From assembly GCA_965276755.1 (NCBI GenBank), contig OZ255625.1, positions 992,001 through 1,056,000 of the forward strand: a stretch of DNA of 64,000 nucleotides. The letters run 5' to 3'. The first letter of the stretch is position 1; the number at the start of each line of letters is the position of its first letter. The translations under genes were made by a program, and so were the position numbers. The notes under the pieces are model-generated. The model ran no database searches. It saw nothing but the letters and a program-made list of their open reading frames with translations, and was not told where the DNA came from. Source of the stretch: CAJCIS01 sp965276755 (GTDB lineage: Bacteria; Pseudomonadota; Alphaproteobacteria; Acetobacterales; Acetobacteraceae). Of this stretch, positions 53,140 through 61,465 are shown piece after piece.

Positions 53140-56100
53140 GCGCGCACTTCCTCCGCACTCAACAACACCGCATTGCCGCCTGCCGCGGCCGTATTGATCG
53201 AAATCGTCTGCTCCACACCAAAGCGGCGCAGATAATCCGGCCCGCCCGCCTTGGGCCCGGTGCCCGACAACCCGGACCCGCCAAACGGCTGCACGCCCAC
53301 CACGGCGCCGATCATGTTGCGATTGACATAGACGTTCCCCACCGCAAGCCGCTCGGCAATCCGTGCCGCGCCCGCATCGATGCGCGTCTGTATTCCCAAC
53401 GTCAACCCGTAACCGGAAGCGTCCAACGCGTCGAGCAACCCGTCCAGCACGGCTGCCTTGTAGCGCACCACATGCAGCACCGGCCCAAATACTTCCTCTG
53501 CCAAGTCCTCAGGCTTCTTCAGCTCGAAGATATGCGGCGCCACGAAATACCCGGCAGCCGGCGCCTCTCCCGCATAATGCGTTTTGGCATGCGCCGACAT
53601 GCGCGCGATGTGCGCACGCAGCCGCGCCTGCGCCTCCTCATCGATCGCCGGTCCTATATGCGTGGCCGGGTCGCGCGGATCGCCCAGTTTCAATTCCGCC
53701 GCAGCACCCGCCAGCATGGCTATCACCTTGTCAGCAACATCCTCCTGCACCGCCAGCAACCGCAATGCAGAACAGCGCTGTCCCGCACTGCGAAACGCGC
53801 TCATCACCGCATCATCGACCACCTGCTCAGGCAGCGCTGTCGCGTCCACGATCATGGCATTGATGCCGCCCGTCTCTGCAATCAATGGCACGATCGGTCC
53901 GCGTTTGTCGGCAAGTGCGCGATTGATCGCCCAGGCCACCTCCGTCGATCCCGTAAAGGCCACGCCCGCCACGCGCGCATGCCCAACCAGGCGCGCACCC
54001 ACCGCACCATCGCCCAGCACCAGGTGCAAAGCGCCCGCAGGCACGCCGGCCTCATGCAGCAGCCGCACCGCCTCGTGGGCAACCAGTGGGGTTTGCTCAG
54101 CAGGCTTGGCAACCACGCTATTGCCGGAGGCCAGCGCCGCACTCACCTGGCCGACAAAGATCGCCAGCGGAAAATTCCACGGCGAGATGCACACGAATAC
54201 CCCCCGCCCACGCCTGCGCAACGTGTTCCGCTCGCCTGTCGGCCCAGGCAGTATCTCGCCCTCGCCATACAGCGCGCGTGCCTGCACCGCATAATAGCGC
54301 AGGAAATCCACCGCTTCGCGCAATTCCGCAAGCCCATCGTCCAGCGTCTTGCCGCCCTCGGCCGCGAGCAGATAAAGCATCCGCCCACGCCTGGCTTCCA
54401 GCAAATCCGCCGCGCGCTCCAGCACCACCGCGCGCCCATCGGCCGCAGTCTCCGCCCATGCGCGAAACCCCGCCACCGCGGCGGCCATCGCCGCCTCGCC
54501 ATCCCCCCCGGTGGCATCGACAACACTGCCGATCACGCTAACCGCATCATGGGGGCTGACAACCTGACGCGCCACGCCCGGCCGCCGCCTCCCATCAATG
54601 AGCGAGGCCGCATCTACGCGCGCAGTGTCGCGCGCAATCTCTGCAAGCAACTTGTCCAAGCTGGCCGTGTGTCCAAACTCAACGCCGGCGGAATTGCGTC
54701 GCTCCGCGCCATAAAGGCCCTGGGGCATTGGCAGCCCGGCGTGCCGCGCCCGCTCCGGGCTGCCCACAATATCCCCAGGCCTGCGCAGCAATTCTGCCAC
54801 GGGCACGCTCGCATCCGCCGATACGCTGACAAAACTCGAATTGGCCCCATTCTCAAGCAAGCGCCGCACAAGGTAGGCGAGCAGATCGACATGCACGCCT
54901 ACCGGCGCATAAGTCCGCACCCCAATGCCCGGATGCTGCTCAAGCAGAGCGCCGTACAATGCATCGCCCATGCCATGCAGCCGCTGGAACTCGTAACCCT
55001 GCGTGCCCCCCGCACGATCCATGACACTGGCCACGGTCAGCGCATTATGCGTGGCAAACTGCGGATAAATCCGTGGCCGTTGCGCCAGCAGCCGTTCGGC
55101 GCACGCCAAATAGTTCAAATCCGTCATCGGCTTGCGCGTAAAGACCGGATAATCCGGCAACCCCCGTTCCTGTGCGCGCTTGATCTCCGTGTCCCAGTAA
55201 GCGCCCTTGACGAGCCGCACCATGAAGCGCCGATCCAGCCGCGCGGCCAGTTCGCCCGTATAATCAATCGCCGCCAGAGCCCGCTTGCCATAAGCCTGGA
55301 TCGCCAGCCCGAACCCGTCCCATTTCTCCAGCCTGCGATCGGCAGCAACCGCGGCAAGCACATCCATCGACAATTCCAGCCGATCGGCCTCCTCGGCATC
55401 GATCGTGAAATTCAGCCCGCGAATGGCCGCCGCCCGCGCCAGCTCGCGCACCCGCGGCACCAATTCGTCCATGACCCGAGCGCGAGACACCGCCTCGTAC
55501 CGAGGATGCAGCGCAGACAACTTGACCGATATCCCCGGCCGATCCGGCAACGGCTTATTGCCCGCCGCATTGCCGATGGCCGCAATCGCGGCCGCATAAC
55601 TCGCCTGGTATCGCTCGGCATCGCGCGCCGTGCGCGCACCCTCGCCCAGCATATCGAAGCTATAACGAAACAACCGCCCCGCCCGGCTGCCTGCGCGCGC
55701 CAGCGCATCCTCGATCGATTGTCCAAGCACGAAATGGCTGCCCATCACCCGCATCGCCTGGCGCAACGCCGCGCGCACCGTCGGCAGCCCCAATCGGCGC
55801 ACCACCCCGCGCAAGATCCCCTCCGGCGTATCGGCCGGCCCCACCAATCGCGCCGACAAACCCAACGCCCAGGCACTGGCGTGAACCAGCATGCTTTCGG
55901 GCTGATGCGTGCCCGCGGCAAATCCGCCCTGGCCCAATTTGTCCTCGATCAGCCGGTCGGCGGTCGCATCATCGGGCACACGCAGCAAACCCTCGGCCAA
56001 TACCATCAGCGCCAAACCTTCAGGCGTAGTCAGGCTGTATTCGCGCAGCAGCGCCTCGATCCCGCCAATGCCGCCCACACTGGCGCGAATAGCCTCCACC

Positions 56101-56225
56101 AAATAGCGTGCCTGCGCATCAATGCGCGCCTCGCGCTCCGGCGCCAGGCGCGCACCCGCCAGCAGCGCACCCGCAAGCACGCCGTCATCAGGCGCAAACG
56201 CCGGCCGGAAGGGAGCCAGGCTCAT
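53136..56225 (-). CDS. putA: Bifunctional proline/pyrroline-5-carboxylate dehydrogenase PutA
   Basis: A 1029-residue enzyme oxidising proline to glutamate. Proline dehydrogenase domain (about 130-460): ISVKLSALHPRYE, RLVKGAYWDTEIKRAQERGL, YPVFTRKPMTDLNYLACAE, FATHNALTVASVM and YEFQRLHGMGDALYG. Aldehyde dehydrogenase domain (about 530-1000): FVCISPWNFPLAIFVGQVSA, VAFTGSTEVAWAINRAL, AETGGINAMIVDATALPEQV, and the catalytic Cys in SAGQRCSALRLL. There is no N-terminal ribbon-helix-helix, so it does not regulate its own gene (type A PutA). Four-base overlaps link it to the genes on both sides. Confidence 0.96.
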   Translation of the reverse strand: MSLAPFRPAFAPDDGVLAGALLAGARLAPEREARIDAQARYLVEAIRASVGGIGGIEALLREYSLTTPEGLALMVLAEGLLRVPDDATADRLIEDKLGQGGFAAGTHQPESMLVHASAWALGLSARLVGPADTPEGILRGVVRRLGLPTVRAALRQAMRVMGSHFVLGQSIEDALARAGSRAGRLFRYSFDMLGEGARTARDAERYQASYAAAIAAIGNAAGNKPLPDRPGISVKLSALHPRYEAVSRARVMDELVPRVRELARAAAIRGLNFTIDAEEADRLELSMDVLAAVAADRRLEKWDGFGLAIQAYGKRALAAIDYTGELAARLDRRFMVRLVKGAYWDTEIKRAQERGLPDYPVFTRKPMTDLNYLACAERLLAQRPRIYPQFATHNALTVASVMDRAGGTQGYEFQRLHGMGDALYGALLEQHPGIGVRTYAPVGVHVDLLAYLVRRLLENGANSSFVSVSADASVPVAELLRRPGDIVGSPERARHAGLPMPQGLYGAERRNSAGVEFGHTASLDKLLAEIARDTARVDAASLIDGRRRPGVARQVVSPHDAVSVIGSVVDATGGDGEAAMAAAVAGFRAWAETAADGRAVVLERAADLLEARRGRMLYLLAAEGGKTLDDGLAELREAVDFLRYYAVQARALYGEGEILPGPTGERNTLRRRGRGVFVCISPWNFPLAIFVGQVSAALASGNSVVAKPAEQTPLVAHEAVRLLHEAGVPAGALHLVLGDGAVGARLVGHARVAGVAFTGSTEVAWAINRALADKRGPIVPLIAETGGINAMIVDATALPEQVVDDAVMSAFRSAGQRCSALRLLAVQEDVADKVIAMLAGAAAELKLGDPRDPATHIGPAIDEEAQARLRAHIARMSAHAKTHYAGEAPAAGYFVAPHIFELKKPEDLAEEVFGPVLHVVRYKAAVLDGLLDALDASGYGLTLGIQTRIDAGAARIAERLAVGNVYVNRNMIGAVVGVQPFGGSGLSGTGPKAGGPDYLRRFGVEQTISINTAAAGGNAVLLSAEEVRA

Positions 56226-57229
56226 TGCAGTGACGTCACGCCGGCCAAAAATTCCAGCAAGGCCGCATTCGTCTCATCAGGGCGTTCCTGCTGGATCCAG
56301 TGCCCCGCCCCGCGCGGCCGCACCTCCATGCGCAAATCGGCGCAATGGGCGCGCATATTCTCCAACTGATTGGGCAGCATGGCGAGCACCACCTCATACT
56401 CTCCCGCCAGAAACCCCGCCGGCTGAGCAATGACATTATCCCCGTAAGCCGCCGCATCGGCGGCGTTGCGCGTGAAATTGCGATACCAGTTTAACGGCCC
56501 GCGCCAACCACCTGCGGCAAACGCGGCAGCATATCGCTCAAGCTCGTCGTCTGACATGAAACTCAGCGGCGCGGCAGGCGCCTCGTCCCAGCTCTCCATC
56601 AATTTGGCATCACGCGGCACGTGCCGACCGCTGCGGTTCTTGACCCCTTCTCCGCTGGCACTCCAGTAGATCTTCTTTAGCGCCTTTGGCAGATCGACGG
56701 TATCCATTTCCGCTTCCGCCACGCCGATATCCTGAAAATAGCGGATGTAGAAAAAGCGGTCGGGATAGAGCGCGTCGATCACCTTCATGAAATCGACCTT
56801 CGCCGCACCCGCATGCGGCACGCTCATGCCGAACACGCCCGCAACGGTCTGCGGAAAGCGCAGCGCGCAACGCCACGCCGCCGGCGCGCCCCAATCATGC
56901 CCGACCGCCACCCAGCGCGGCGCACCAAGTGCGGACGCGATGGCCTGCATGTCATCGGCGATCGTGTCCAGCGTATAAGCAGCAGGCTCGGTCGGCTTGC
57001 CGCTCTGCCCGTAGCCACGCATGTCGGGCACGGCGACCATGTAGCCCGCCGCGGCCAAGGCCGGAACCTGGTGGCGCCAGGACAGACCCTGCTCCGGCCA
57101 CCCATGCATCAGGATGACCAACGGACCGCTGCCGGCGACGGTAACCGAAAGGTCGATGCCCGCGCCGGCGATCGTGCGGCGCGTGCCCAGGGCGTCCGAT
57201 GTGGGTGGTGGTAAGGTGGTGTTGGCCAT
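56222..57229 (-). CDS. Alpha/beta hydrolase, epoxide hydrolase-like
   Basis: A 335-residue protein. Oxyanion motif VILMHGWPEQGLSWRHQVPA, then VPDMRGYGQSGKP, and the nucleophile elbow VAVGHDWGAPAAWRCALRFP where the nucleophile is Asp (GHDWG), as in epoxide hydrolases and haloacetate dehalogenases. A lid follows, and GAGHWIQQERPDETNAAL supplies the catalytic His. It heads the putA unit, its stop overlapping putA's start. An N-terminal extension of 17 codons is possible, but the ATG at 57229 fits better. Substrate unknown. Confidence 0.88.
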   Translation of the reverse strand: MANTTLPPPTSDALGTRRTIAGAGIDLSVTVAGSGPLVILMHGWPEQGLSWRHQVPALAAAGYMVAVPDMRGYGQSGKPTEPAAYTLDTIADDMQAIASALGAPRWVAVGHDWGAPAAWRCALRFPQTVAGVFGMSVPHAGAAKVDFMKVIDALYPDRFFYIRYFQDIGVAEAEMDTVDLPKALKKIYWSASGEGVKNRSGRHVPRDAKLMESWDEAPAAPLSFMSDDELERYAAAFAAGGWRGPLNWYRNFTRNAADAAAYGDNVIAQPAGFLAGEYEVVLAMLPNQLENMRAHCADLRMEVRPRGAGHWIQQERPDETNAALLEFLAGVTSLQ

Positions 57230-57280
57230 GTTGCCTCCCGCTTTGCGGCCATGGCAGCATCGGGGCGCGGGCTTGTCCAC

Positions 57281-57350
57281 CGCGGCTAAGCTGGCGCGGC
57301 TAACCTGGCGCGGCTAACCTGGCGCGGCTAACCTGGCGCGGCTAACCTGG
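57281..57350. repeat. 14-bp tandem repeat (about five copies)
   Basis: Unit CTGGCGCGGCTAAC: four exact copies at 57291-57346, a partial copy before (CGCGGCTAAG) and CTGG after. It lies in the divergent promoter region between the putA unit and the diguanylate cyclase gene. Copy number may vary between strains. Confidence 0.93.
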
Positions 57351-57376
57351 CCTTGACGCTTGGATGACAAACTGAG

Positions 57377-58609
57377 TTGGCACTCCATGGGCGATCATCA
57401 GTGTCCTTCGGCTTTCCGGTCCTGCTCGGCTCGCAAACCCTGGCACCACGCTATCGCTGGCGGCTGGTCGACGTCATGTTCGCCGCCTGGCGGCCCGCGG
57501 TGGAAGGCAGCTGCGCCGTCGGCGCCGTCGCGCTGATCTGCCTGCTCCAGACCGGCAACACGGTATTTGCCGCGCTACTCGTGATAAATATCATGGTGCT
57601 TGCCGCGCGATTGCTGCTCGCGAGGTATTACGCGCGGGTTTGCAGCGCGAATGGACGGCGCTCCCACTCGCCGGAATATTGGGCAATCCGATTCTCCGTG
57701 GGCGCCGTTGCGGCGGCCGCACTTTGGGCCGGCCTGGATGTCGCGGTCATTGGCGCGCATGAGGCGAGGCTGCCCTTTCTCGTCCTGGTCGTTCAATCAG
57801 GGTGGCTGGGTGCCTCAAGCCCGCGGACCTCTGCCTTTCCGGCGGCGGCACTCGGCCAGGCCCTGATCGTCCTGGTCCCCGTCATCGCCTACAGCTGCTT
57901 CATCCGCGATCATTTCCTGCAAATGCTGGCGCCGTTCGGCATTCTTCAACTCCTGGCATCCGCCGGCATTACGCGCACGGTCGGAGCGCAGATCACTGCG
58001 GCCATTCTGTCCGAGCAGCGGCTGGAGAAGGCCAACGCGCAGTTGACGCAATTATCGTCCACGGACGGCCTGACCGGCATCGGCAATCGGCGCGCCTTTG
58101 AGACCGCCTTCCAGACCGAATGGTCGCGCGCGGCACGCGACGGGTCCGATCTGGGCGTGCTGATGATCGATGTTGATTGCTTCAAGTCCTTTAACGATCA
58201 TTACGGACATCCCGCGGGCGACGTTTGCCTGCGGCTGGTGGCGCAGGCGACGGCGGCCACATTGCGGCGGCCACCCGATACCGCAGCGCGTTTTGGCGGT
58301 GAGGAATTCATAGCACTCCTGCCTGGCGCGGACAGTGCGGCTGCGGCGGACGTGGCAGAGCGCGTGCGGCTGGCAATCATGGGAGCCGGCGTGGCCCATG
58401 CCCGAAGTGCGTTTGGGCGGGTGACAGTCAGCATAGGTTCGGCAAGCCTCGCACCGCATCCTGGGCAGGATCGCCAGGTGCTGATCGATCTTGCCGACCG
58501 CGCGCTGTATGAAGCCAAACAGTCCGGGCGCAACACGGTATGCTGCGCCGGCGGCGACGTGCTCATCGCAGCCCTGGACCCGGCTGTCGGCAGCGCGGAG
58601 GCCTACTGA
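57377..58609 (+). CDS. Membrane diguanylate cyclase (GGDEF)
   Basis: A 410-residue protein: several membrane segments in the first 200 residues, then a GGDEF domain starting STDGLTGIGNRRAFETAF. The active site reads AARFGGEEFIALLPG, and RPPD lies five residues before GGEEF, the RxxD inhibitory site, so feedback by c-di-GMP is likely. The metal/substrate segment VLMIDVDCFKSFNDHYGHPA is intact. It makes c-di-GMP from GTP. A TTG start at 57377 is used; a GTG a few codons on is possible. The gene overlaps the convergent FKBP by seven bases. Confidence 0.93.
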   Translation: MALHGRSSVSFGFPVLLGSQTLAPRYRWRLVDVMFAAWRPAVEGSCAVGAVALICLLQTGNTVFAALLVINIMVLAARLLLARYYARVCSANGRRSHSPEYWAIRFSVGAVAAAALWAGLDVAVIGAHEARLPFLVLVVQSGWLGASSPRTSAFPAAALGQALIVLVPVIAYSCFIRDHFLQMLAPFGILQLLASAGITRTVGAQITAAILSEQRLEKANAQLTQLSSTDGLTGIGNRRAFETAFQTEWSRAARDGSDLGVLMIDVDCFKSFNDHYGHPAGDVCLRLVAQATAATLRRPPDTAARFGGEEFIALLPGADSAAAADVAERVRLAIMGAGVAHARSAFGRVTVSIGSASLAPHPGQDRQVLIDLADRALYEAKQSGRNTVCCAGGDVLIAALDPAVGSAEAY

Positions 58610-59034
58610 GCGGCGAGCAGTTCAACGTCGAAGATCAGTGTCGCACCAGGTGGGATGACCCCGCCGGCACCGCGATTGCCATAGGCCAGATCGGGTGGAA
58701 TGATCAACGTGCGCTTGCCGCCGATATGCATGGTGGCCAGGCCCTCGTCCCAGCCCTTGATGACGCGGCCCTGTCCCAGCGCGAACTTGATCGGTTCGTT
58801 GCGGTCGAACGATGAGTCGAATTTTGCGCCCTTCTTGCCATCGACGTAGAGCCAGCCTGTGTAATTGACGCTGACGGTCTGGCCGGCCTTGGGCTCGGGG
58901 CCGGTGCCTGGGGACGTGTCGATGATGCGCAGGCCGGAGGGTGTTGTTGTTTCGGCGGCGGATGCGGACATGGTGGTGCTTCCTATCCAGGATGTGGCAA
59001 ATAGCGTTAGAATTATGGCGCGAAATGTCGGCAT
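58603..59034 (-). CDS. Exported FKBP-type peptidyl-prolyl isomerase
   Basis: A 143-residue protein: signal peptide MPTFRAIILTLFATSWIGST (cleavage at ASAAE), then one FKBP domain with TVSVNYTGWLYVDGKKGAKF, DSSFDRNEPIKFALGQGRVI, KGWDEGLATMHIGGKRTLII and the GAGGVIPPGATLIFDVELL end. It folds proteins in the periplasm by proline isomerisation. The length is that of a minimal single-domain FKBP. A R3 repeat lies directly upstream of its start. Confidence 0.93.
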   Translation of the reverse strand: MPTFRAIILTLFATSWIGSTTMSASAAETTTPSGLRIIDTSPGTGPEPKAGQTVSVNYTGWLYVDGKKGAKFDSSFDRNEPIKFALGQGRVIKGWDEGLATMHIGGKRTLIIPPDLAYGNRGAGGVIPPGATLIFDVELLAAQ

Positions 59035-59048
59035 AGAAACCTCCTAAC

Positions 59049-59090
59049 TGAAGACGGGGGGTCTGGGGGGAATGGCACATTCCCCCCAGT
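59049..59090. repeat. R3 dispersed repeat
   Basis: GAAGACGGGGGGTCTGGGGG then GAATGGCACATTCCCCCCAG, between the FKBP start and the tyrS stop. Confidence 0.85.
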
Positions 59091-59092
59091 TC

Positions 59093-60358
59093 TTATCCTT
59101 TAAGTTTAATCAACCTGTGCTGCTTGCGTCCCGCAGAAAGCTTTGCGGGAAGATCGCTTTGCGTGATCTGCCGCGCTTCATCGCTGATCGTCTCACCGTT
59201 CAGCCGTGCCCCGCCGCCGCGGATAAGACGGCGCGCTTCACCATTGCTGCCGGTCAGGCCGGATTGCGTGAGCAGACGGATCAGAGGAATGCCGCTGACA
59301 GCATCATCTTTTGTAACCTCCAAGGTTTGCAGGCCGGCAAATCCACTGGCCACTATCGTGTCTGATTCGGCCGCGGCATGAAGTGCGCCGAAAACGACGG
59401 AGGCTGTGGCCGCGGCTTGTTCGGCCGCCTCATCACCGTGCAGAAGCCTGGTCGCCTCGTGCGCGAGCGTCTTCTTGGCTTCGTTGATGTCCGCACCATC
59501 AAGCTTTTCGAGACGTATGATTTCGTCCAGCGGCAATTCGGTAAAGAGGCGGAGAAAGCGGCCGACATCCGCGTCCTCGCTATTGCGCCAGAACTGCCAA
59601 TATTCGTTGGGTGGCAGGCGCTCCGCGTTCAACCACACCGCACCCCTCGCGGTCTTGCCCATTTTCGCACCGGAGGCCGTGGTGATCAGCGCTGTCGTCA
59701 GGCCGAAACTCTGCGCGCCATCGGTGCGGCGGATGAGATCGATGCCGGAGACAATGTTGCCCCACTGGTCCGAGCCGCCCATTTGCAGGCGCACGTTTTG
59801 GCGGCGGAAAAGCTCGCGGAAATCGTAGCTTTGAGAAATCATATAATTGAATTCGAGAAACGTCAGCGGCTGCTCACGATCAAGGCGCAGGCGCACGCTG
59901 TCCATGGTCAGCATGCGGTTGATCGTGAAATGCGGACCCACTTCGCGCAGCAGCTCGATGTAGCCGAGGCGGTCCAACCAGTCGGCGTTGTTGACCATGA
60001 TGGCGCCGTCGGGGCCATCGTTAAAGTCGAGGTAATGGGCAAAGGCGCGGCGGCAGCCTGCCATGTTCGCGGCGATCGTCTCATCGGTCAGCATCTGGCG
60101 GGTTTCGTCCTTGCCGGACGGATCGCCGATGCGCGTCGTGCCGCCCCCCATCAGGACCACCGGGCGCTGGCCGTGCTTTTGCCACAGGCGCAGCATCATG
60201 ATCGAGACGAGGTTACCGACATGCAGGCTGTCGGCGGTGCAATCGTAACCCACATAGGCCGATAGCGTGCCGGCATCCAGCGCTGCGGAGAGGGCGTGTT
60301 CATCGGTGCATTGATGGATGAAGCCGCGGGCGGCGGCTTCGGTCAGAAAGGCATGCAT
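59093..60358 (-). CDS. tyrS: Tyrosyl-tRNA synthetase
   Basis: A 421-residue class I synthetase. HIGH-type motif in TADSLHVGNLVSIMMLRLWQ (His46), the tyrosine-site segment YDFRELFRRQNVRLQMGGSD, KMSKS-type loop SGAKMGKTARGAVWLN, and a C-terminal S4 domain SNGEARRLIRGGGARLNGET. It charges tRNA-Tyr in the cytoplasm. The open frame continues upstream through unrelated sequence, but the ATG at 60358 gives the normal family start MHAFLTEAAARGF. Confidence 0.96.
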   Translation of the reverse strand: MHAFLTEAAARGFIHQCTDEHALSAALDAGTLSAYVGYDCTADSLHVGNLVSIMMLRLWQKHGQRPVVLMGGGTTRIGDPSGKDETRQMLTDETIAANMAGCRRAFAHYLDFNDGPDGAIMVNNADWLDRLGYIELLREVGPHFTINRMLTMDSVRLRLDREQPLTFLEFNYMISQSYDFRELFRRQNVRLQMGGSDQWGNIVSGIDLIRRTDGAQSFGLTTALITTASGAKMGKTARGAVWLNAERLPPNEYWQFWRNSEDADVGRFLRLFTELPLDEIIRLEKLDGADINEAKKTLAHEATRLLHGDEAAEQAAATASVVFGALHAAAESDTIVASGFAGLQTLEVTKDDAVSGIPLIRLLTQSGLTGSNGEARRLIRGGGARLNGETISDEARQITQSDLPAKLSAGRKQHRLIKLKG

Positions 60359-60392
60359 GGCGCGACTTCGTAGGGGAGCCGCCAAGTTAAGG

Positions 60393-61118
60393 CTAGGGGT
60401 CGGCGGTCGCGAAAGGCTGGGGGACGCGCGCCTTGGGCGGATCGGCGCATGCGCCGGTTTCATCCGCCCAAGCCCCCAGACCCCCTGTCTTCGGTTTGAC
60501 CCGGCCAGCCGATACATCCATGCGGCTGACGACCTGCAAGCGGGGTGCGCCGCGGGCGGGACGGTCCAACACGCAGAGCATGCCCTCGATCTGGCCGGCG
60601 GTGAGTTCGGGCATGTCCAGCAGTCCCAGCGCGGCCGTGCCGTGCTCGCCGGCGAGCATGTCGCCCAGCCCGGCGCGCGTGCCCTCGATGGGGCCGAGCT
60701 GGTCGGGCGGCAGGTGATGGCGTTCGCGCAGGAGCAGCAGATGCGCCTCGGTGTGGCCCCCAAGGACGGTGCGGGTGGCGGCGAGATAGGCGGTGCGGGC
60801 GGCCGGCTGGCGCTCGGCGATGGGCACGTCGCGCACGGCCCGGCCGATGGCGCTGCTGATGGACAGCAGGTGGCGGACCAGGATTTCGCCCAGCAGGCAG
60901 TCCAGATCCGGGAAGTAGCGGCGGATCGTGCCGGGCGCCATGCCCAGCGCGGTGGCGAGGTCGGACAGCCTGATGCCGGCGCGGCCGTGATTGACCAGCA
61001 CGCGCCGGCCCGCGGCGAGAATGACCTCCTGCCGGTCGAGCTCGCGCTGGGAGAGGCGCGGGCGGGCGCCGGGAATGTCCTCGATTTCGGCGCGCAGGAG
61101 GCGGGGTGCGGTAGGCAT
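60393..61118 (-). CDS. TetR-family transcriptional regulator
   Basis: A 241-residue regulator. N-terminal HTH (about 30-75): VILAAGRRVLVNHGRAGIRL followed by SDLATALGMAPGTIRRYFPD, the TetR DNA-reading helix region. The C-terminal ligand domain is helical. The last 40 or so residues (from SAGRVKPKTGGLGAWADETG on) read through an R3-like repeat at 60455-60500 and are probably an added tail. It lies between tyrS and the divergent dapF operon; its targets are unknown. Confidence 0.88.
   Translation of the reverse strand: MPTAPRLLRAEIEDIPGARPRLSQRELDRQEVILAAGRRVLVNHGRAGIRLSDLATALGMAPGTIRRYFPDLDCLLGEILVRHLLSISSAIGRAVRDVPIAERQPAARTAYLAATRTVLGGHTEAHLLLLRERHHLPPDQLGPIEGTRAGLGDMLAGEHGTAALGLLDMPELTAGQIEGMLCVLDRPARGAPRLQVVSRMDVSAGRVKPKTGGLGAWADETGACADPPKARVPQPFATADP
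60455..60500. repeat. R3-like repeat inside the TetR gene 3' end
   Basis: On the plus strand ATCCGCCCAAGCCCCCAGAC then CCCCTGTCTTCGG, a diverged R3 arm, preceded by the small palindrome GGCGCATGCGCC. It encodes part of the TetR protein tail. Confidence 0.65.
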
Positions 61119-61465
61119 GGCGGGAGTGTAGTGAACATAGAGGGAACATGGCAAGCGAAAACTCGGCGCCGCTGCTGCGCTGACATCCATGGTCCGCAAT
61201 GAAATATAAGCCGCTATGTGGCCGCCCGGCGGTACGTTATTGAAGCAATTCGAATGAGTAACACCAATCAGCAGAAAGTTTGACTCTCTGAATAAGGTTG
61301 GGGGAGATGTGCCATCCCCCCCCAAACCCCCCGTCATTATTTAAGACGAGGCGCAAAAAACTCGACGGGGGGTCTGGGGGGGATGGCACATCTCCCCCAG
61401 TCTTTCTCACCTAAATTATGTGTCAGTTTCAACCCTGACCGGTATAACAAGGTGACACTCACGCG
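61119..61465. other. Divergent promoter region of tetR and dapF, with an R3 pair
   Basis: No gene. Two GAACAT words at 61133 and 61143 lie just before the tetR start and could be part of an operator, without proof. An R3 inverted pair fills 61295-61412 (GGGGGAGATGTGCCATCCCC and, facing it, GACGGGGGGTCTGGGGGGGA). Confidence 0.6.
61295..61412. repeat. R3 dispersed repeat, inverted pair
   Basis: Two R3 units in opposite orientation separated by about 25 bases, with near-identical hairpin tips (GAGATGTGCCATC and GATGGCACATC). The whole could fold into one long cruciform. Confidence 0.9.

Noticed and set aside
53112..56369. A 1085-codon open frame on the plus strand opposite putA
   Set aside because: It is antisense to a clear putA, rich in Arg, His, Pro and Gln, and has no domain; long antisense frames are expected in GC-rich coding DNA.
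57281..57350. The tandem array as a CRISPR
   Set aside because: Units of 14 bp follow each other directly, without spacers.
59093..61186. One 697-codon protein joining tyrS to upstream sequence
   Set aside because: The upstream part is an out-of-frame reading of the TetR gene; tyrS has a normal start at 60358.
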